Shown piece after piece: positions 1 through 6,945 of a stretch of DNA of 12,448 nucleotides; position 1 is the first letter of the stretch; every line of letters begins with the position of its first letter. Made by a program: the position numbers and the translations under genes. The DNA comes from Prolixibacteraceae bacterium (GTDB taxonomy: Bacteria; Bacteroidota; Bacteroidia; Bacteroidales; Prolixibacteraceae). The DNA lies in NCBI GenBank assembly GCA_023228025.1, contig JALOCD010000118.1, forward strand, positions 1 to 12,448, read 5' to 3'. The notes under the pieces are model-generated. The model was not told the origin of the DNA. It did no database searches and saw nothing but the letters and a program-made list of their open reading frames with translations.

Positions 1-2
1 AT

Positions 3-119
3 GAAGGAGCTAATATCTATGCAACCATCCGCTCGGTTATTGATACCGCTATTAAGAATAACCAGAACCCTTTCGAAATAATCCGGCTGATCGCTCAATG
101 CGAAGTAGTCACTGAATAG
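3..119 (+). pseudogene. C-terminal end of a transposase, probably IS66-type (partial at window edge)
   Basis: A frame open from the left edge encodes 38 residues and ends at TAG 117-119. The peptide includes GANIYATIRSVIDTA, then NPFEIIRLIAQCEV. In my recollection this pattern (gly-ala-x-x-ala-x-x-arg-ser-val-ile-x-thr, then asn-pro-phe) is typical of the extreme C-terminus of IS66-like transposases, where it follows the DDE catalytic core. The core itself would lie outside the window, so neither the family nor intactness can be confirmed. No terminal inverted repeat was recognised between 120 and 189. It may be the end of an intact element or a remnant; the family assignment is tentative. 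Confidence 0.45.
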
Positions 120-135
120 TTACAAAATTTATAAC

Positions 136-143
136 TAAATTTG
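136..143 (+). promoter_or_regulatory. Candidate Bacteroidota -7 promoter element (TAAATTTG)
   Basis: TAAATTTG fits the Bacteroidota sigma-ABfr -7 consensus TAnnTTTG and lies about 47 nt before the ATG of the hybrid kinase, in the AT-rich gap after the transposase tail. A clear TTTG -33 box at the usual spacing is not visible, so this is a single-element match and could be chance. Confidence 0.3.
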
Positions 144-189
144 GGTTGAAGTGTACAATGCCTAACATTTTCCAATCTATCGAAACTCA

Positions 190-1827
190 ATGGAACGAGA
201 CTTACAGCAGGAACTAAACGACTTGCAGGAATCGTACAACTCCCTAAAAGCGCATTTCGACGGCTATATTCTTGAACACGATCTTGTGGTAAAGGAGCTA
301 AAAGAGAGGGAAGAAACCTATCGCATGCTGTTTGACAGTATCGATGATGCAGTCTTTATTTCCGAATCTATGGAAGATGGAAAATCAAACAGGTTTGTCA
401 AGGTTAACAAAATTGCCTGTCAACGTCTGGGTTACAGTGAAGAAGAACTGCTGACAAAAAGTTCTGCCGATATCAATTCCGAAAGAATGCAATCCATGGT
501 GGCCTCACTCATGCAAGACTTGCTCAAAAGGAAGCACACAGTGTTTGAAACAGAACATGTTACAAAAGATGGAAGGACAATTCCGGTCGAGATAAGCACC
601 AATACTGAGCAGAAAAATGGCAAGTTCATTTTTCATTCCATCGCGCGTGATATCTCTGAAAGGAAAAAAGCTGAAATGGAATTAATTAAATCCAAAGAAC
701 TTGCCGAACAAAGTAACCGCCTAAAAACAGCCTTTCTCGCGAACATGAGTCATGAAATCCGCACTCCAATGAATGGCATTCTGGGTTTTGCAGGACTACT
801 AAAAGAACAAGATCTCACGGGAGAAGATAAACAATCCTACATCAATCTCATCGAAAAGAGTGGAGCCAGGATGCTAAACCTCATCAACGACCTTATTGAC
901 ATCTCTAAAGTCGAATCAGGCATGATGGAATTAAGCATTACCTACACCAACCTCAACGATAAACTCGACTTCCTTTATCATTTTTTCAAAACTGAAGCTG
1001 CCCAGAAAGGCCTGGAAATTGTTTTGGAGAAGAAGATCGATTCCGAAGAGGCCATTGTTTCGACCGACCAGGACAAACTCTTTTCCATCCTTTCCAATCT
1101 TGTCAAAAATGCAATAAAATTTACCAAAAAGGGCAGTATCAAATTTGGCGGTGAGTTGAAGGGTGAAAATTTCGAATTCTTTATCAGGGATACAGGAATA
1201 GGCATTGAAAAGGAGAAACAAAACATCATTTTCGACCGCTTTATGCAGGCCGACTCAAGCCTTTCCAGAGGATTCGAAGGGGCCGGGCTCGGCCTCTCTA
1301 TATCCAAGGCATATGTTGAAATGCTGGGTGGTGAGATTTGGTTAGAGTCTGAGGTTGATGTTGGTTCATGCTTCTATTTTACACTTCCCCGGGTGAAGAA
1401 ACCAGTAATCGAAACGGCAATAATTGAACCTATTACACCCAAGGTTGAACTTAAAAATCCAAAGAAGACGGTTTTGATTGCAGAAGATGATGAGGATTCC
1501 ATGATCTATCTTACCATTCTAATAAGAAACATGGATTTCAAATTTTTACAAGCTACATCAGGGACACAGGCTGTTGAAATCTGCCGAAACAATCCGGATA
1601 TCGACCTGATCCTTATGGATATTAAAATGCCTTTTATGGATGGCGTTACGGCAACCAAACTAATCCGGGAATTTCGTCCCGATCAGATTGTCGTTGCACA
1701 AACTGCCTATGCCCTGGAAATCGAAAAGGAAAAGTATGGCGAGATTTTTAATGCCTACCTGACAAAACCTGTCAACGCCAATGAGTTAAGACATGTTGTA
1801 AACAAATACCTGGTTGCCAATAGCTAA
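190..1827 (+). CDS. Hybrid sensor histidine kinase (PAS-HisKA-HATPase-REC)
   Basis: This 545-residue protein senses a signal, autophosphorylates on His and passes the phosphate to its own receiver domain. Residues 1-45 look coiled-coil. A PAS domain spans about 43-160 and ends in the usual DISERKKAE linker. The HisKA H-box is SHEIRTPMNG with H188. In the HATPase_c domain the N-box has N307, the G1 box is DTGIGI (334-339) and the G2 box is GAGLGL (364-369). The receiver spans about 426-542, with acidic pocket E432/D433/D434, phospho-acceptor D477, T505 and K526. All catalytic residues are present. There is no signal peptide or membrane segment, so it should be cytoplasmic. ATG 190 is the first start after an in-frame stop at 163-165, and no good Shine-Dalgarno is visible. 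No separate response regulator is nearby, so its output is unknown. The DUF1697 gene starts 7 nt after its stop. Confidence 0.95.
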   Translation: MERDLQQELNDLQESYNSLKAHFDGYILEHDLVVKELKEREETYRMLFDSIDDAVFISESMEDGKSNRFVKVNKIACQRLGYSEEELLTKSSADINSERMQSMVASLMQDLLKRKHTVFETEHVTKDGRTIPVEISTNTEQKNGKFIFHSIARDISERKKAEMELIKSKELAEQSNRLKTAFLANMSHEIRTPMNGILGFAGLLKEQDLTGEDKQSYINLIEKSGARMLNLINDLIDISKVESGMMELSITYTNLNDKLDFLYHFFKTEAAQKGLEIVLEKKIDSEEAIVSTDQDKLFSILSNLVKNAIKFTKKGSIKFGGELKGENFEFFIRDTGIGIEKEKQNIIFDRFMQADSSLSRGFEGAGLGLSISKAYVEMLGGEIWLESEVDVGSCFYFTLPRVKKPVIETAIIEPITPKVELKNPKKTVLIAEDDEDSMIYLTILIRNMDFKFLQATSGTQAVEICRNNPDIDLILMDIKMPFMDGVTATKLIREFRPDQIVVAQTAYALEIEKEKYGEIFNAYLTKPVNANELRHVVNKYLVANS

Positions 1828-1834
1828 ATCCCAC

Positions 1835-2389
1835 ATGGAAACCTACATTTCACTACTCAGGGGAATCAATGTCGGAGGGAACCGCGTTCTAAGGATGAAT
1901 GATCTGCGACAGTTGTTCTTTGACCTAGGTTTTACCGACTGCCAAACTTACATTCAAAGTGGCAATGTTGTTTTCAGGTATCAGAAAGCCAATCCCGAGG
2001 AACTGGAATCCAGAATTTCTCAGAAAATTCTGGAAATGTTTAACCTTCAGGTTCCCGTTATCGTAAAAGGGGAGAGTGAATTGACGTCGATTGCCGCCAG
2101 TAACCCGTTTATCCTTGAAATACCCGAAAATACAGCACAACTGCATGTGACTTTATTATCAGCAAATCCTGATCCGGACAAATTCGATAAAATTAAAAAT
2201 GAAAACTTTCACCCTGTCCAGTACAGACTTCTTGGAAGTGCGATCTATCTCTTTTGTCCGGATGGATACAGCAAATCGAAACTCACCAACGGCTTTTTGG
2301 AAAACAAATTGGGACTCAAAGCTACAACCAGAAATTGGAGAACAATTACCGAATTAATCCGGATGGCAGAAAAGATACCAACTCTATGA
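1835..2389 (+). CDS. DUF1697 family protein
   Basis: The 184-residue product begins METYISLLRGINVGGN and continues with a LRQLFFDLGF...TYIQSGNVVF block, the hallmark N-terminus of DUF1697. The C-terminus TRNWRT followed by a short helix is also typical. The family is widespread and small, and its biochemical role is not established. ATG 1835 is preferred because it places the conserved ThrTyrIle-Ser/Ala-LeuLeuArgGly motif at the very N-terminus. A TTG at 1814 would add seven residues and overlap the kinase. The start lies 7 nt after the kinase stop and the next gene begins 23 nt downstream, so co-transcription of the three genes is likely. No catalytic residues can be named. Family assignment is firm; function is unknown. 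Confidence 0.88.
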   Translation: METYISLLRGINVGGNRVLRMNDLRQLFFDLGFTDCQTYIQSGNVVFRYQKANPEELESRISQKILEMFNLQVPVIVKGESELTSIAASNPFILEIPENTAQLHVTLLSANPDPDKFDKIKNENFHPVQYRLLGSAIYLFCPDGYSKSKLTNGFLENKLGLKATTRNWRTITELIRMAEKIPTL

Positions 2390-2412
2390 AAAAACAAACA
2401 CTTTCATGATCC

Positions 2413-2967
2413 ATGGAAAAACCAAAATCGTACTGTGAAGCTGTTGAACACCACGATCCATCCAACGTTCACCGGATCTACCACGACCAGAAATATGGTT
2501 TTCTGATTGAAGATGACAATGAACTGTTTGAACTGTTGATCCTTGAAATTTTCCAGGCCGGCTTAAGCTGGACAACCATCCTCAACAAAAGAACAAATTT
2601 TCAGAGGGCCTTTCACCAATTCAACATCCCTGCTGTGGCTGCTTACCAGGAAGCTGACAGGCAGCGCTTGTTAAATGATGCAGGCATTGTCCGCAACCGC
2701 CTGAAGATTGATGCCACCATACACAACGCGAACGTCCTTTTACGGTTGAAGAGTGAATTTGGCTCTTTCAAAAATTGGCTGGATCTGAACCATCCCCGCT
2801 CAAAAGAGGAATGGGTGAAGCTTTTCAAACAGACATTTCGGTTTACCGGCGGTGAGATTGTGAATGAATTCATGATGAGCGCCGGCTATCTGCCTGGCGC
2901 CCACATCGAAAGTTGTCCGGTATACAAGGAGGCCGCAAAATCAAATCCTCCCTGGTTAAGAAAATAA
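2413..2967 (+). CDS. tag: DNA-3-methyladenine glycosylase I
   Basis: This base-excision repair enzyme removes 3-methyladenine from alkylated DNA. The 184-residue protein matches the Tag family along its length (E. coli Tag is about 187 residues). Visible features are the IYHDQKYGF block near residue 22, LFELLILEIFQAGLSW at 38-53 (E45 and W53 correspond to the E. coli base-recognition residues E38 and W46), NDAGIVRNRLKI at 88-99 and a C-terminal HIESC. The four zinc-snap ligands of the family appear conserved as C8, H24, H164 and C168. It follows the DUF1697 gene by 23 nt. There is no Ada-like or other alkylation-response regulator nearby, so control may be constitutive. A long hairpin repeat begins 8 nt after its stop codon. 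Confidence 0.95.
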   Translation: MEKPKSYCEAVEHHDPSNVHRIYHDQKYGFLIEDDNELFELLILEIFQAGLSWTTILNKRTNFQRAFHQFNIPAVAAYQEADRQRLLNDAGIVRNRLKIDATIHNANVLLRLKSEFGSFKNWLDLNHPRSKEEWVKLFKQTFRFTGGEIVNEFMMSAGYLPGAHIESCPVYKEAAKSNPPWLRK

Positions 2968-2974
2968 TTTTTGA

Positions 2975-3063
2975 CCTTTGTGTTATCCTTTGAGATACCC
3001 TTTGTGTCCTTAGTGGTAAAATTTAAAAAATCACCACTAAGGCCTCAAAGGATAACACAAAGG
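2975..3063. repeat. Long bulged hairpin of the CTTTGTG-type intergenic repeat family
   Basis: The left arm CCTTTGTGTTATCCTTTGAG (2975-2994) is perfectly complementary to 3044-3063 over 20 bp. Inside it a second stem pairs CCTTAGTGGT (3008-3017) with ACCACTAAGG (3033-3042). The left side carries a 13-nt bulge (2995-3007) against one base on the right. The loop is A/T only. The stem sits between tag and the YdeI-like gene. It lacks a terminal T-run, so a simple intrinsic terminator is not obvious. Similar GTG-rich words recur at other gene junctions in the window. Confidence 0.85.
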
Positions 3064-3121
3064 AATCAAAGGGAACAGGATCGACTCTCAATTTAATATA
3101 ACTGCATATAGGTGATTTTTT

Positions 3122-3709
3122 ATGGCGACGAAAAATAAAACAGAACAACCAATTCTCGCTTTCAGTTCCCAATCTGAGTGGCGAAAATGGCTCGAACAAA
3201 ACCATGCCCTCTCCAATGGAATCTGGCTTCAGTTTTACAAAAAGGGATCGGGCAGATCCACGGTAGTGTATGCCGAGGCCCTGGATGAGGCGCTCTGTTT
3301 CGGATGGATCGACGGTCAGTTGAAACGGGGAGACGAAAATTTCTACATTCAGCGGTTTACCCCGCGCAGGGCACGCAGCATGTGGTCGAAAAGAAATATC
3401 GGGATCGTGGCCCGTTTGGAAAAGGAGGGGAAAATGCACCCTGCCGGACTCAAAGCCATCGAAGCCGCCAAAGCCGACGGTAGGTGGGATAGCGCCTACG
3501 ATTCGCCGGGCAACATGAAAGTTCCGGAAGAGCTGTTACACGAATTGGCCAAAACACCGGACAGCCTCGCCTTTTTTGAGTCGTTGAACAAGGTAAACAA
3601 ATTTGCTATCTGCTGGAGAATTCAATCCGCCAAAAACCAGGACATCAAAGAAAAACGGATGAAGATTCTTCTGGAAATGCTGGCAAAAGGAGAGAAAATC
3701 CATCCTTAG
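3122..3709 (+). CDS. YdeI/OmpD-associated (OmdA-like) family protein
   Basis: The 195-residue product carries the family's signature blocks in order: SEWRKWLEQNHA (about 17-28), GIWLQFYKKGSGR (32-44), a YAEALDEALCFGWIDGQLKR segment (near 49-68), the QRFTPRRARSMWSKRN block (near 76-91) and LEKEGKMHPAGLKAIEAAKADGRW (near 98-121), followed by a C-terminal OmdA-type helical region. Proteins of this family have been linked to polymyxin/bacteriocin tolerance in enterobacteria, but no reaction is established and the role here is unknown. There is no signal peptide, so the protein should be cytoplasmic. ATG 3122 is preceded by AGGTGA at 3110-3115, a reasonable Shine-Dalgarno and unusual in this window. 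The gene is separated from tag by a hairpin repeat, so it is probably its own unit. Confidence 0.88.
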   Translation: MATKNKTEQPILAFSSQSEWRKWLEQNHALSNGIWLQFYKKGSGRSTVVYAEALDEALCFGWIDGQLKRGDENFYIQRFTPRRARSMWSKRNIGIVARLEKEGKMHPAGLKAIEAAKADGRWDSAYDSPGNMKVPEELLHELAKTPDSLAFFESLNKVNKFAICWRIQSAKNQDIKEKRMKILLEMLAKGEKIHP

Positions 3710-3909
3710 GGCCTACGAATCAGCCCTGCCATGATTCCTGTACATGCAGTGTTGCAATCACCTCCAACATAAGTGGATAGATCGGATTTAAACGGATAGC
3801 TATTTTTATAGAAATCAACAAAAAATGAAGAAACTAGCGAAACCCGACAGTGAATTTTTAAAATCAGTTAACCTTTGAACCCTTAACCAGGGAGAATTGG
3901 TCAAAGTTT

Positions 3910-4434
3910 GTGCAACTATTTGGCCCCAGGGGAGCCTGCGGACATTGTTGGTGCATGTATTACCGGCTAAGCAAACAGGATTATATTGAAGGCAAAGCCA
4001 ATGACGGAAATAAGGAGGCAATGAATAACCTGGTCATGAATAATTTCCCAACCGGAATTCTTGGCTTTTACGATGGGATACCGATAGCCTGGTGCGCCTT
4101 TGCCCCCCGCGAACATTTTATCAAGCTGGAAAGATCAAGGGTTCACAAACGAATAGATGACCAGGAAGTTTGGTCGGTACCCTGCTTTTTTGTAGCCAAA
4201 GCGTTCAGACGACAAGGCCTTACGGTTGAATTGCTGAAAGGGGTGATCAGGTACGCAAAAGGGAACGGGATCAAAATCATAGAAGCCTATCCGACGATTC
4301 CCACCAAGGAGACTCTACCCGACTCCTTTGCGTGGATAGGACTGTACAAATCCTTCGAACGGGCCGGTTTTGAAATAGCAGACAGGAGTTCAAAAAACAG
4401 GCCCATGGTACGATATTATACAGACAAAGAATAA
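3910..4434 (+). CDS. GNAT family N-acetyltransferase (true N-terminus probably further upstream)
   Basis: The protein would transfer an acetyl group from acetyl-CoA; the substrate is unknown. Visible are FGPRGACGHCWCMYYRL at the N-terminus, GIPIAWCAFAPREHF in the central strand, and FVAKAFRRQGLTVELL, whose R-R-Q-G-L-T is the acetyl-CoA pyrophosphate loop, followed by AYPTIP and IGLYKSFERAGFE. The Cys-His-Cys-Trp-Cys cluster near the start is typical of a GNAT subgroup. The only recognised start in frame is GTG 3910. However, the frame is open back to 3862 and the added residues, LTFEPLTRENWSKFVQ, look like the genuine first strand and helix of the domain. No ATG, GTG or TTG exists between 3862 and 3910. 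An ATG at 3825 lies in another frame, so a one-base indel near 3860 is suspected. Family is sure; start is not. Confidence 0.8.
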   Translation: MQLFGPRGACGHCWCMYYRLSKQDYIEGKANDGNKEAMNNLVMNNFPTGILGFYDGIPIAWCAFAPREHFIKLERSRVHKRIDDQEVWSVPCFFVAKAFRRQGLTVELLKGVIRYAKGNGIKIIEAYPTIPTKETLPDSFAWIGLYKSFERAGFEIADRSSKNRPMVRYYTDKE

Positions 4435-4605
4435 TTCGAAGTTCACAGTGGGAAATGTGCATTTGACAATTGAAAAGATCTATTTCGTTGATTCTTTTTG
4501 TATTACAGGATTTCGTATGGGATATTTGAAGTAGCATTTTACTTTTCTTATCAATGGTTTTACTTATTTAACGGTTGCCCAACAAGAAGTATCATTTGCA
4601 TTATT

Positions 4606-4613
4606 TAAATTTG
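4606..4613 (+). promoter_or_regulatory. Candidate -7 promoter element (TAAATTTG) upstream of the lipoprotein gene
   Basis: TAAATTTG matches the Bacteroidota TAnnTTTG element and lies 70 nt before ATG 4683, inside the 248-nt gap after the GNAT gene. No TTTG was found at the usual -33 spacing. The rest of the gap (4435-4682) is AT-rich and shows no gene. Confidence 0.3.
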
Positions 4614-4682
4614 ATTGTAATAACACTTGGCTTTCCGCGAGAACCCGGGACCGGAAAATAAAGTGAACTAAAAACAAAAACA

Positions 4683-5471
4683 ATGGAAACTTTATTGAAA
4701 CAAACAGAAGTAAATATTCACAGAATATTCAGTCGTGGAGTGAAAAACATGAGCGGCCTTGCTCTCATTTTTATTGTCTTCCTTTCGAGTTGCAGTACGC
4801 CAACTGTCGCGCAAAGGGCAGAGGTAAGCATAAATTTCAATCTGCCATCCTGGGCTCCCTATTACGACAACCCAAATCTCGTACGTTACTATTACTTTCC
4901 AGATATAGAATGTTATTACGATGTCATGAACCGGGAGTTCATTTACATGGAAGACGGGGAATGGATGTTTGGCAGGACGTTGCCGCCCGTATACAGATGG
5001 TTCGATCTTGACAACTGTTTCATTGTCGCGTTGAATGCCCGTGTTTTTGAGCCATGGAGACACTTCAACTATTATGTTTCCCATTACCCGCGCTATTATT
5101 ACCGTACTGTCTACAGGGACCGCTACCGCGATCGCGACCGACCTTTGCGCGGGTTCAATGAAAATGAGCGTGATGTGGTCTACAACCGTCGCTCGGACTG
5201 GGAAAACCGCTCGTTCGAAAGGAGAAACGAAGTGCGTAGGGACGAACGGAGGGAAGAGAACAACCGCTTCGAAAACAGGGAGCAAAATGAGGTAAGGCGT
5301 AACTTCCCGGAAAGAAGGGTCGAGCCTACACAACCCGCACAACCCATGAAGTATTATGGCAAGGAGGTCGGACGACCGGTTAAGGTACAGAGAAACATGA
5401 GACGGGCTGATGATGTAAAAATTAGGGAAAACAAAGAGGTAAAACGAGAAAGGGAAGGCAGGCAAAGGTAA
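4683..5471 (+). CDS. Hypothetical lipoprotein with Tyr/Trp-rich domain and Arg-rich tail
   Basis: The product has a basic leader, a hydrophobic stretch LALIFIVFLSSC (26-37) and a lipobox LSSC with acylation at C37, so it should be exported and lipidated. Residues about 55-140 form an aromatic-rich domain (PSWAPYYDNPNLVRYYYFPD, then CYYDVMNREFIYMEDGEWMF, LPPVYRWFDLD and EPWRHFNYYVSHYPRYYY). I recognise this pattern from uncharacterised Bacteroidota proteins. From about 141 to the end the chain is low-complexity and very rich in Arg, Glu and Asn, probably disordered. ATG 4749 (M23), with GGAG 8 nt upstream, is a strong alternative start that would shorten the leader, and GTG 4740 is also possible. 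It probably has its own promoter. No function can be assigned; a cell-envelope role is inferred from the export signal only. Confidence 0.8.
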   Translation: METLLKQTEVNIHRIFSRGVKNMSGLALIFIVFLSSCSTPTVAQRAEVSINFNLPSWAPYYDNPNLVRYYYFPDIECYYDVMNREFIYMEDGEWMFGRTLPPVYRWFDLDNCFIVALNARVFEPWRHFNYYVSHYPRYYYRTVYRDRYRDRDRPLRGFNENERDVVYNRRSDWENRSFERRNEVRRDERREENNRFENREQNEVRRNFPERRVEPTQPAQPMKYYGKEVGRPVKVQRNMRRADDVKIRENKEVKREREGRQR

Positions 5472-5497
5472 TTGCATATCCCCGGAAGATATATCCT

Positions 5498-6031
5498 ATG
5501 GCAGAGCTTACAAACGGCCACATCCGATTAAGGGAGTTTAGTGAGTTGGATCAGGTCCGGCTTGCCGAACTCTGCAACAACAAGAAAATATGGGACAATG
5601 TCCGTGACCTTTTGCCCTCTCCCTATACCGAACAAAATGCCCTTGAATTTATTCGTCTCTGTCGGCAGGATGTACCAACAACAACCTTTGCCATTGAATA
5701 CCAAGGGGAACTTGCCGGTTGCATCGGACTGGTGAAACAGACCGATGTTTACCGGCTGAGCGCTGAAATTGGATATTGGATCGGCGAACCCTACTGGGGA
5801 CTGGGAATAGCTACAGAAGCAGTTGGTTTATTGACCGAATATGGGTTTGGTCAATTGGATCTTGTACGGATTTTTACCGGTGTTTTTGACTTTAACAAAG
5901 CATCGCAGAGAGTTCTTGAAAAATCAGGATTCAAACTGGAAGGGGTCTTCGAAAAGTCGGTGATAAAAAACGGACTGATCCATAACGAATTCAGATATGC
6001 CAAACTAAACCCAAGCCCTGACCACAAATAA
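5498..6031 (+). CDS. GNAT family N-acetyltransferase, RimJ/RimL-like
   Basis: The 177-residue product fits the Acetyltransf_3 subgroup, which includes the ribosomal-protein N-terminal acetyltransferases RimJ/RimL and many small-molecule acetyltransferases. Seen in order are IRLREFSELDQ (9-19), FAIEYQGELAGCIGL (64-78), EIGYWIGEPYWGLGIATEAV (90-109), which includes the acetyl-CoA loop, and DFNKASQRVLEKSGFKLEG (131-149), the usual Asn-x-Ala-Ser helix. It is cytoplasmic. The substrate cannot be read from sequence, and the position of the gene gives no clue. It begins 26 nt after the lipoprotein gene and may be read with it. The last codons (ProAspHisLys, stop) merge into a tandem CACAAATAA-type repeat, so the C-terminus may have been reshaped by the repeat. 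GGAAG lies 11 nt before the ATG, a weak ribosome-binding site. Confidence 0.92.
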   Translation: MAELTNGHIRLREFSELDQVRLAELCNNKKIWDNVRDLLPSPYTEQNALEFIRLCRQDVPTTTFAIEYQGELAGCIGLVKQTDVYRLSAEIGYWIGEPYWGLGIATEAVGLLTEYGFGQLDLVRIFTGVFDFNKASQRVLEKSGFKLEGVFEKSVIKNGLIHNEFRYAKLNPSPDHK

Positions 6032-6114
6032 CCACAAATAACACAAATAACCACAAATAACACAAATGGACACAAATAACACAAATGGACACAAATAACA
6101 CAAATGGACACAAA
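6022..6114. repeat. Tandem repeat, 19-nt unit CACAAATAACACAAATGGA
   Basis: Three perfect copies of the 19-nt unit occupy 6052-6070, 6071-6089 and 6090-6108. They are preceded by shorter CCACAAATAA/CACAAATAA variants from 6022 and followed by a partial CACAAA. Each unit is itself a duplicated CACAAAT half-unit. The array begins inside the final codons of the GNAT gene, whose stop TAA is part of it. On the opposite strand the unit reads TTTGTGTTATTTGTGTCCA, close to the CTTTGTG-type intergenic repeats elsewhere in the window. Confidence 0.9.
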
Positions 6115-6136
6115 ACCAAATCCGAATTGCAAAGAT

Positions 6137-6219
6137 CTTAGTGAAACCTTGGTGTCTTAGTGCCTTCGTGGCAGGAAAAAATTGCCAGTAAGGCTCAAAG
6201 AAACAAAGGCTTCACTAAG
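6137..6219. repeat. Long imperfect hairpin, CTTAGTG-type intergenic repeat
   Basis: Arms of 37 nt (6137-6173 and 6183-6219) pair with 7 mismatches across a 9-nt A-rich loop. Both ends are the exact words CTTAGTGAA and TTCACTAAG, and the loop-proximal end is TGGCA/TGCCA. It shares CTTAGTG and GTGTC/GTGCC words with the hairpin at 2975-3063. It fills most of the gap between the GNAT gene and the first methyltransferase gene. No T-run follows it, so a terminator role is uncertain. Confidence 0.8.
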
Positions 6220-6251
6220 AAAAATTAAAATTTACGATCTCTAAGTCTGCC

Positions 6252-6869
6252 ATGAAGATTAACACCAACGCCTGGAACAGGATCCGCTACACCCTTTACA
6301 CGCCGGTTTATGATTCGGTAGCCCGGATTTTCGAACAATCTAGAAAACGTTCAATCGAATCGCTGGAGGTAAAACCCGGGGACAAGGTGCTGATCGTCGG
6401 GGCTGGTACAGGACTGGATCTAGAATTTCTACCGGATAATTGCGAAATAACCGCCACCGACCTGACCCCCTCCATGGTAGAGCGGATCAAGAAAAGGAAC
6501 CTCCAACTGAAACGAAATGTGCAGGCGATGGTGATGGATGGCATGGCCCTCACCTTTGAAGACCAGACATTCGACAAGGTCATCCTGCACCTGATCCTGG
6601 CCGTCATTCCCGACCCGATGGTCTGTATCAGCGAGGCATCCAGGGTACTTAAACCGGGTGGAACCGTAGTGATTTATGACAAATTTGTCCCCAAAGGGAG
6701 GACAATCTCCCTCCGTCGCGGTTTCGTCAACCTCTTTTCCAATTTCCTGGTAACGAACCTGTCGTGCAACGCCGAAACCATCATCGTCCACAGCGGATTA
6801 ACCCTCCTATCGGATGAACCGGCCGACTGGAATGGTAATTTCAGGTTAATAAAATTGATTAAAAGTTAG
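6252..6869 (+). CDS. Class I SAM-dependent methyltransferase, PmtA/UbiE-like
   Basis: The 205-residue enzyme transfers a methyl group from S-adenosylmethionine. Motif I is KVLIVGAGTGLDLE (45-58), the strand-2 acidic residue is D70 in ITATDLTPSMVERIKKR, and a motif II/III pair follows (DQTFDKVILHLILAVIPD, then ASRVLKPGGTVVIYDKF). The N-terminal segment, with its YTPVYDSVARIFEQSRKRSIE stretch near 16-36, resembles bacterial phosphatidylethanolamine N-methyltransferases of the PmtA type. This suggests a lipid substrate, but quinone or other small-molecule methylation (UbiE-like) remains possible. There is no signal peptide. ATG 6252 follows a hairpin repeat. A CTCTGTG-type repeat lies directly behind the stop codon. 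Fold assignment is firm; the substrate is a guess. Confidence 0.85.
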   Translation: MKINTNAWNRIRYTLYTPVYDSVARIFEQSRKRSIESLEVKPGDKVLIVGAGTGLDLEFLPDNCEITATDLTPSMVERIKKRNLQLKRNVQAMVMDGMALTFEDQTFDKVILHLILAVIPDPMVCISEASRVLKPGGTVVIYDKFVPKGRTISLRRGFVNLFSNFLVTNLSCNAETIIVHSGLTLLSDEPADWNGNFRLIKLIKS

Positions 6870-6873
6870 ATTT

Positions 6874-6925
6874 CTCCTCTGTGTAACTCTATGGTTCCTC
6901 TGTGCAACTCTGTGTAACATTTTAA
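6874..6925. repeat. CTCTGTG-type dispersed intergenic repeat, copy 1
   Basis: This stretch is built from repeated TCTGTGTAACTC / TCTGTGCAACTC words and ends in TCTGTGTAACATTTTAAA. A second copy with the same layout lies at 8037-8083. Both lie between a stop codon and the next start in the same orientation. It begins five bases after the first methyltransferase gene ends. Confidence 0.75.
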
Positions 6926-6945
6926 ACACCACCAACCAAGATCAT

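Noticed and set aside
1814..1834. TTG start for the DUF1697 gene overlapping the kinase
   Set aside because: ATG 1835 puts the conserved N-terminal motif at residue 1-15 as usual for the family.
2975..3063. Intrinsic terminator for tag
   Set aside because: The stem is far longer than usual, is bulged, is A-rich in the loop and lacks a T-run after it. It fits an intergenic repeat better, although effects on transcription remain possible.
4692..5477. Long minus-strand open frame (261 codons) opposite the lipoprotein gene
   Set aside because: The plus strand has a lipobox and a recognisable domain. The minus frame is a mirror of the Arg-rich and Tyr-rich codons and has no family features.
6022..6114. 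Possible short CRISPR array
   Set aside because: The copies are directly contiguous, with no spacers of unique sequence, and the unit is internally repetitive.
5851..6132. Minus-strand frame rich in Cys/Val/Ile (ICVICVHLCYLC)
   Set aside because: This is translation of the 19-nt tandem repeat and the opposite strand of the acetyltransferase gene.
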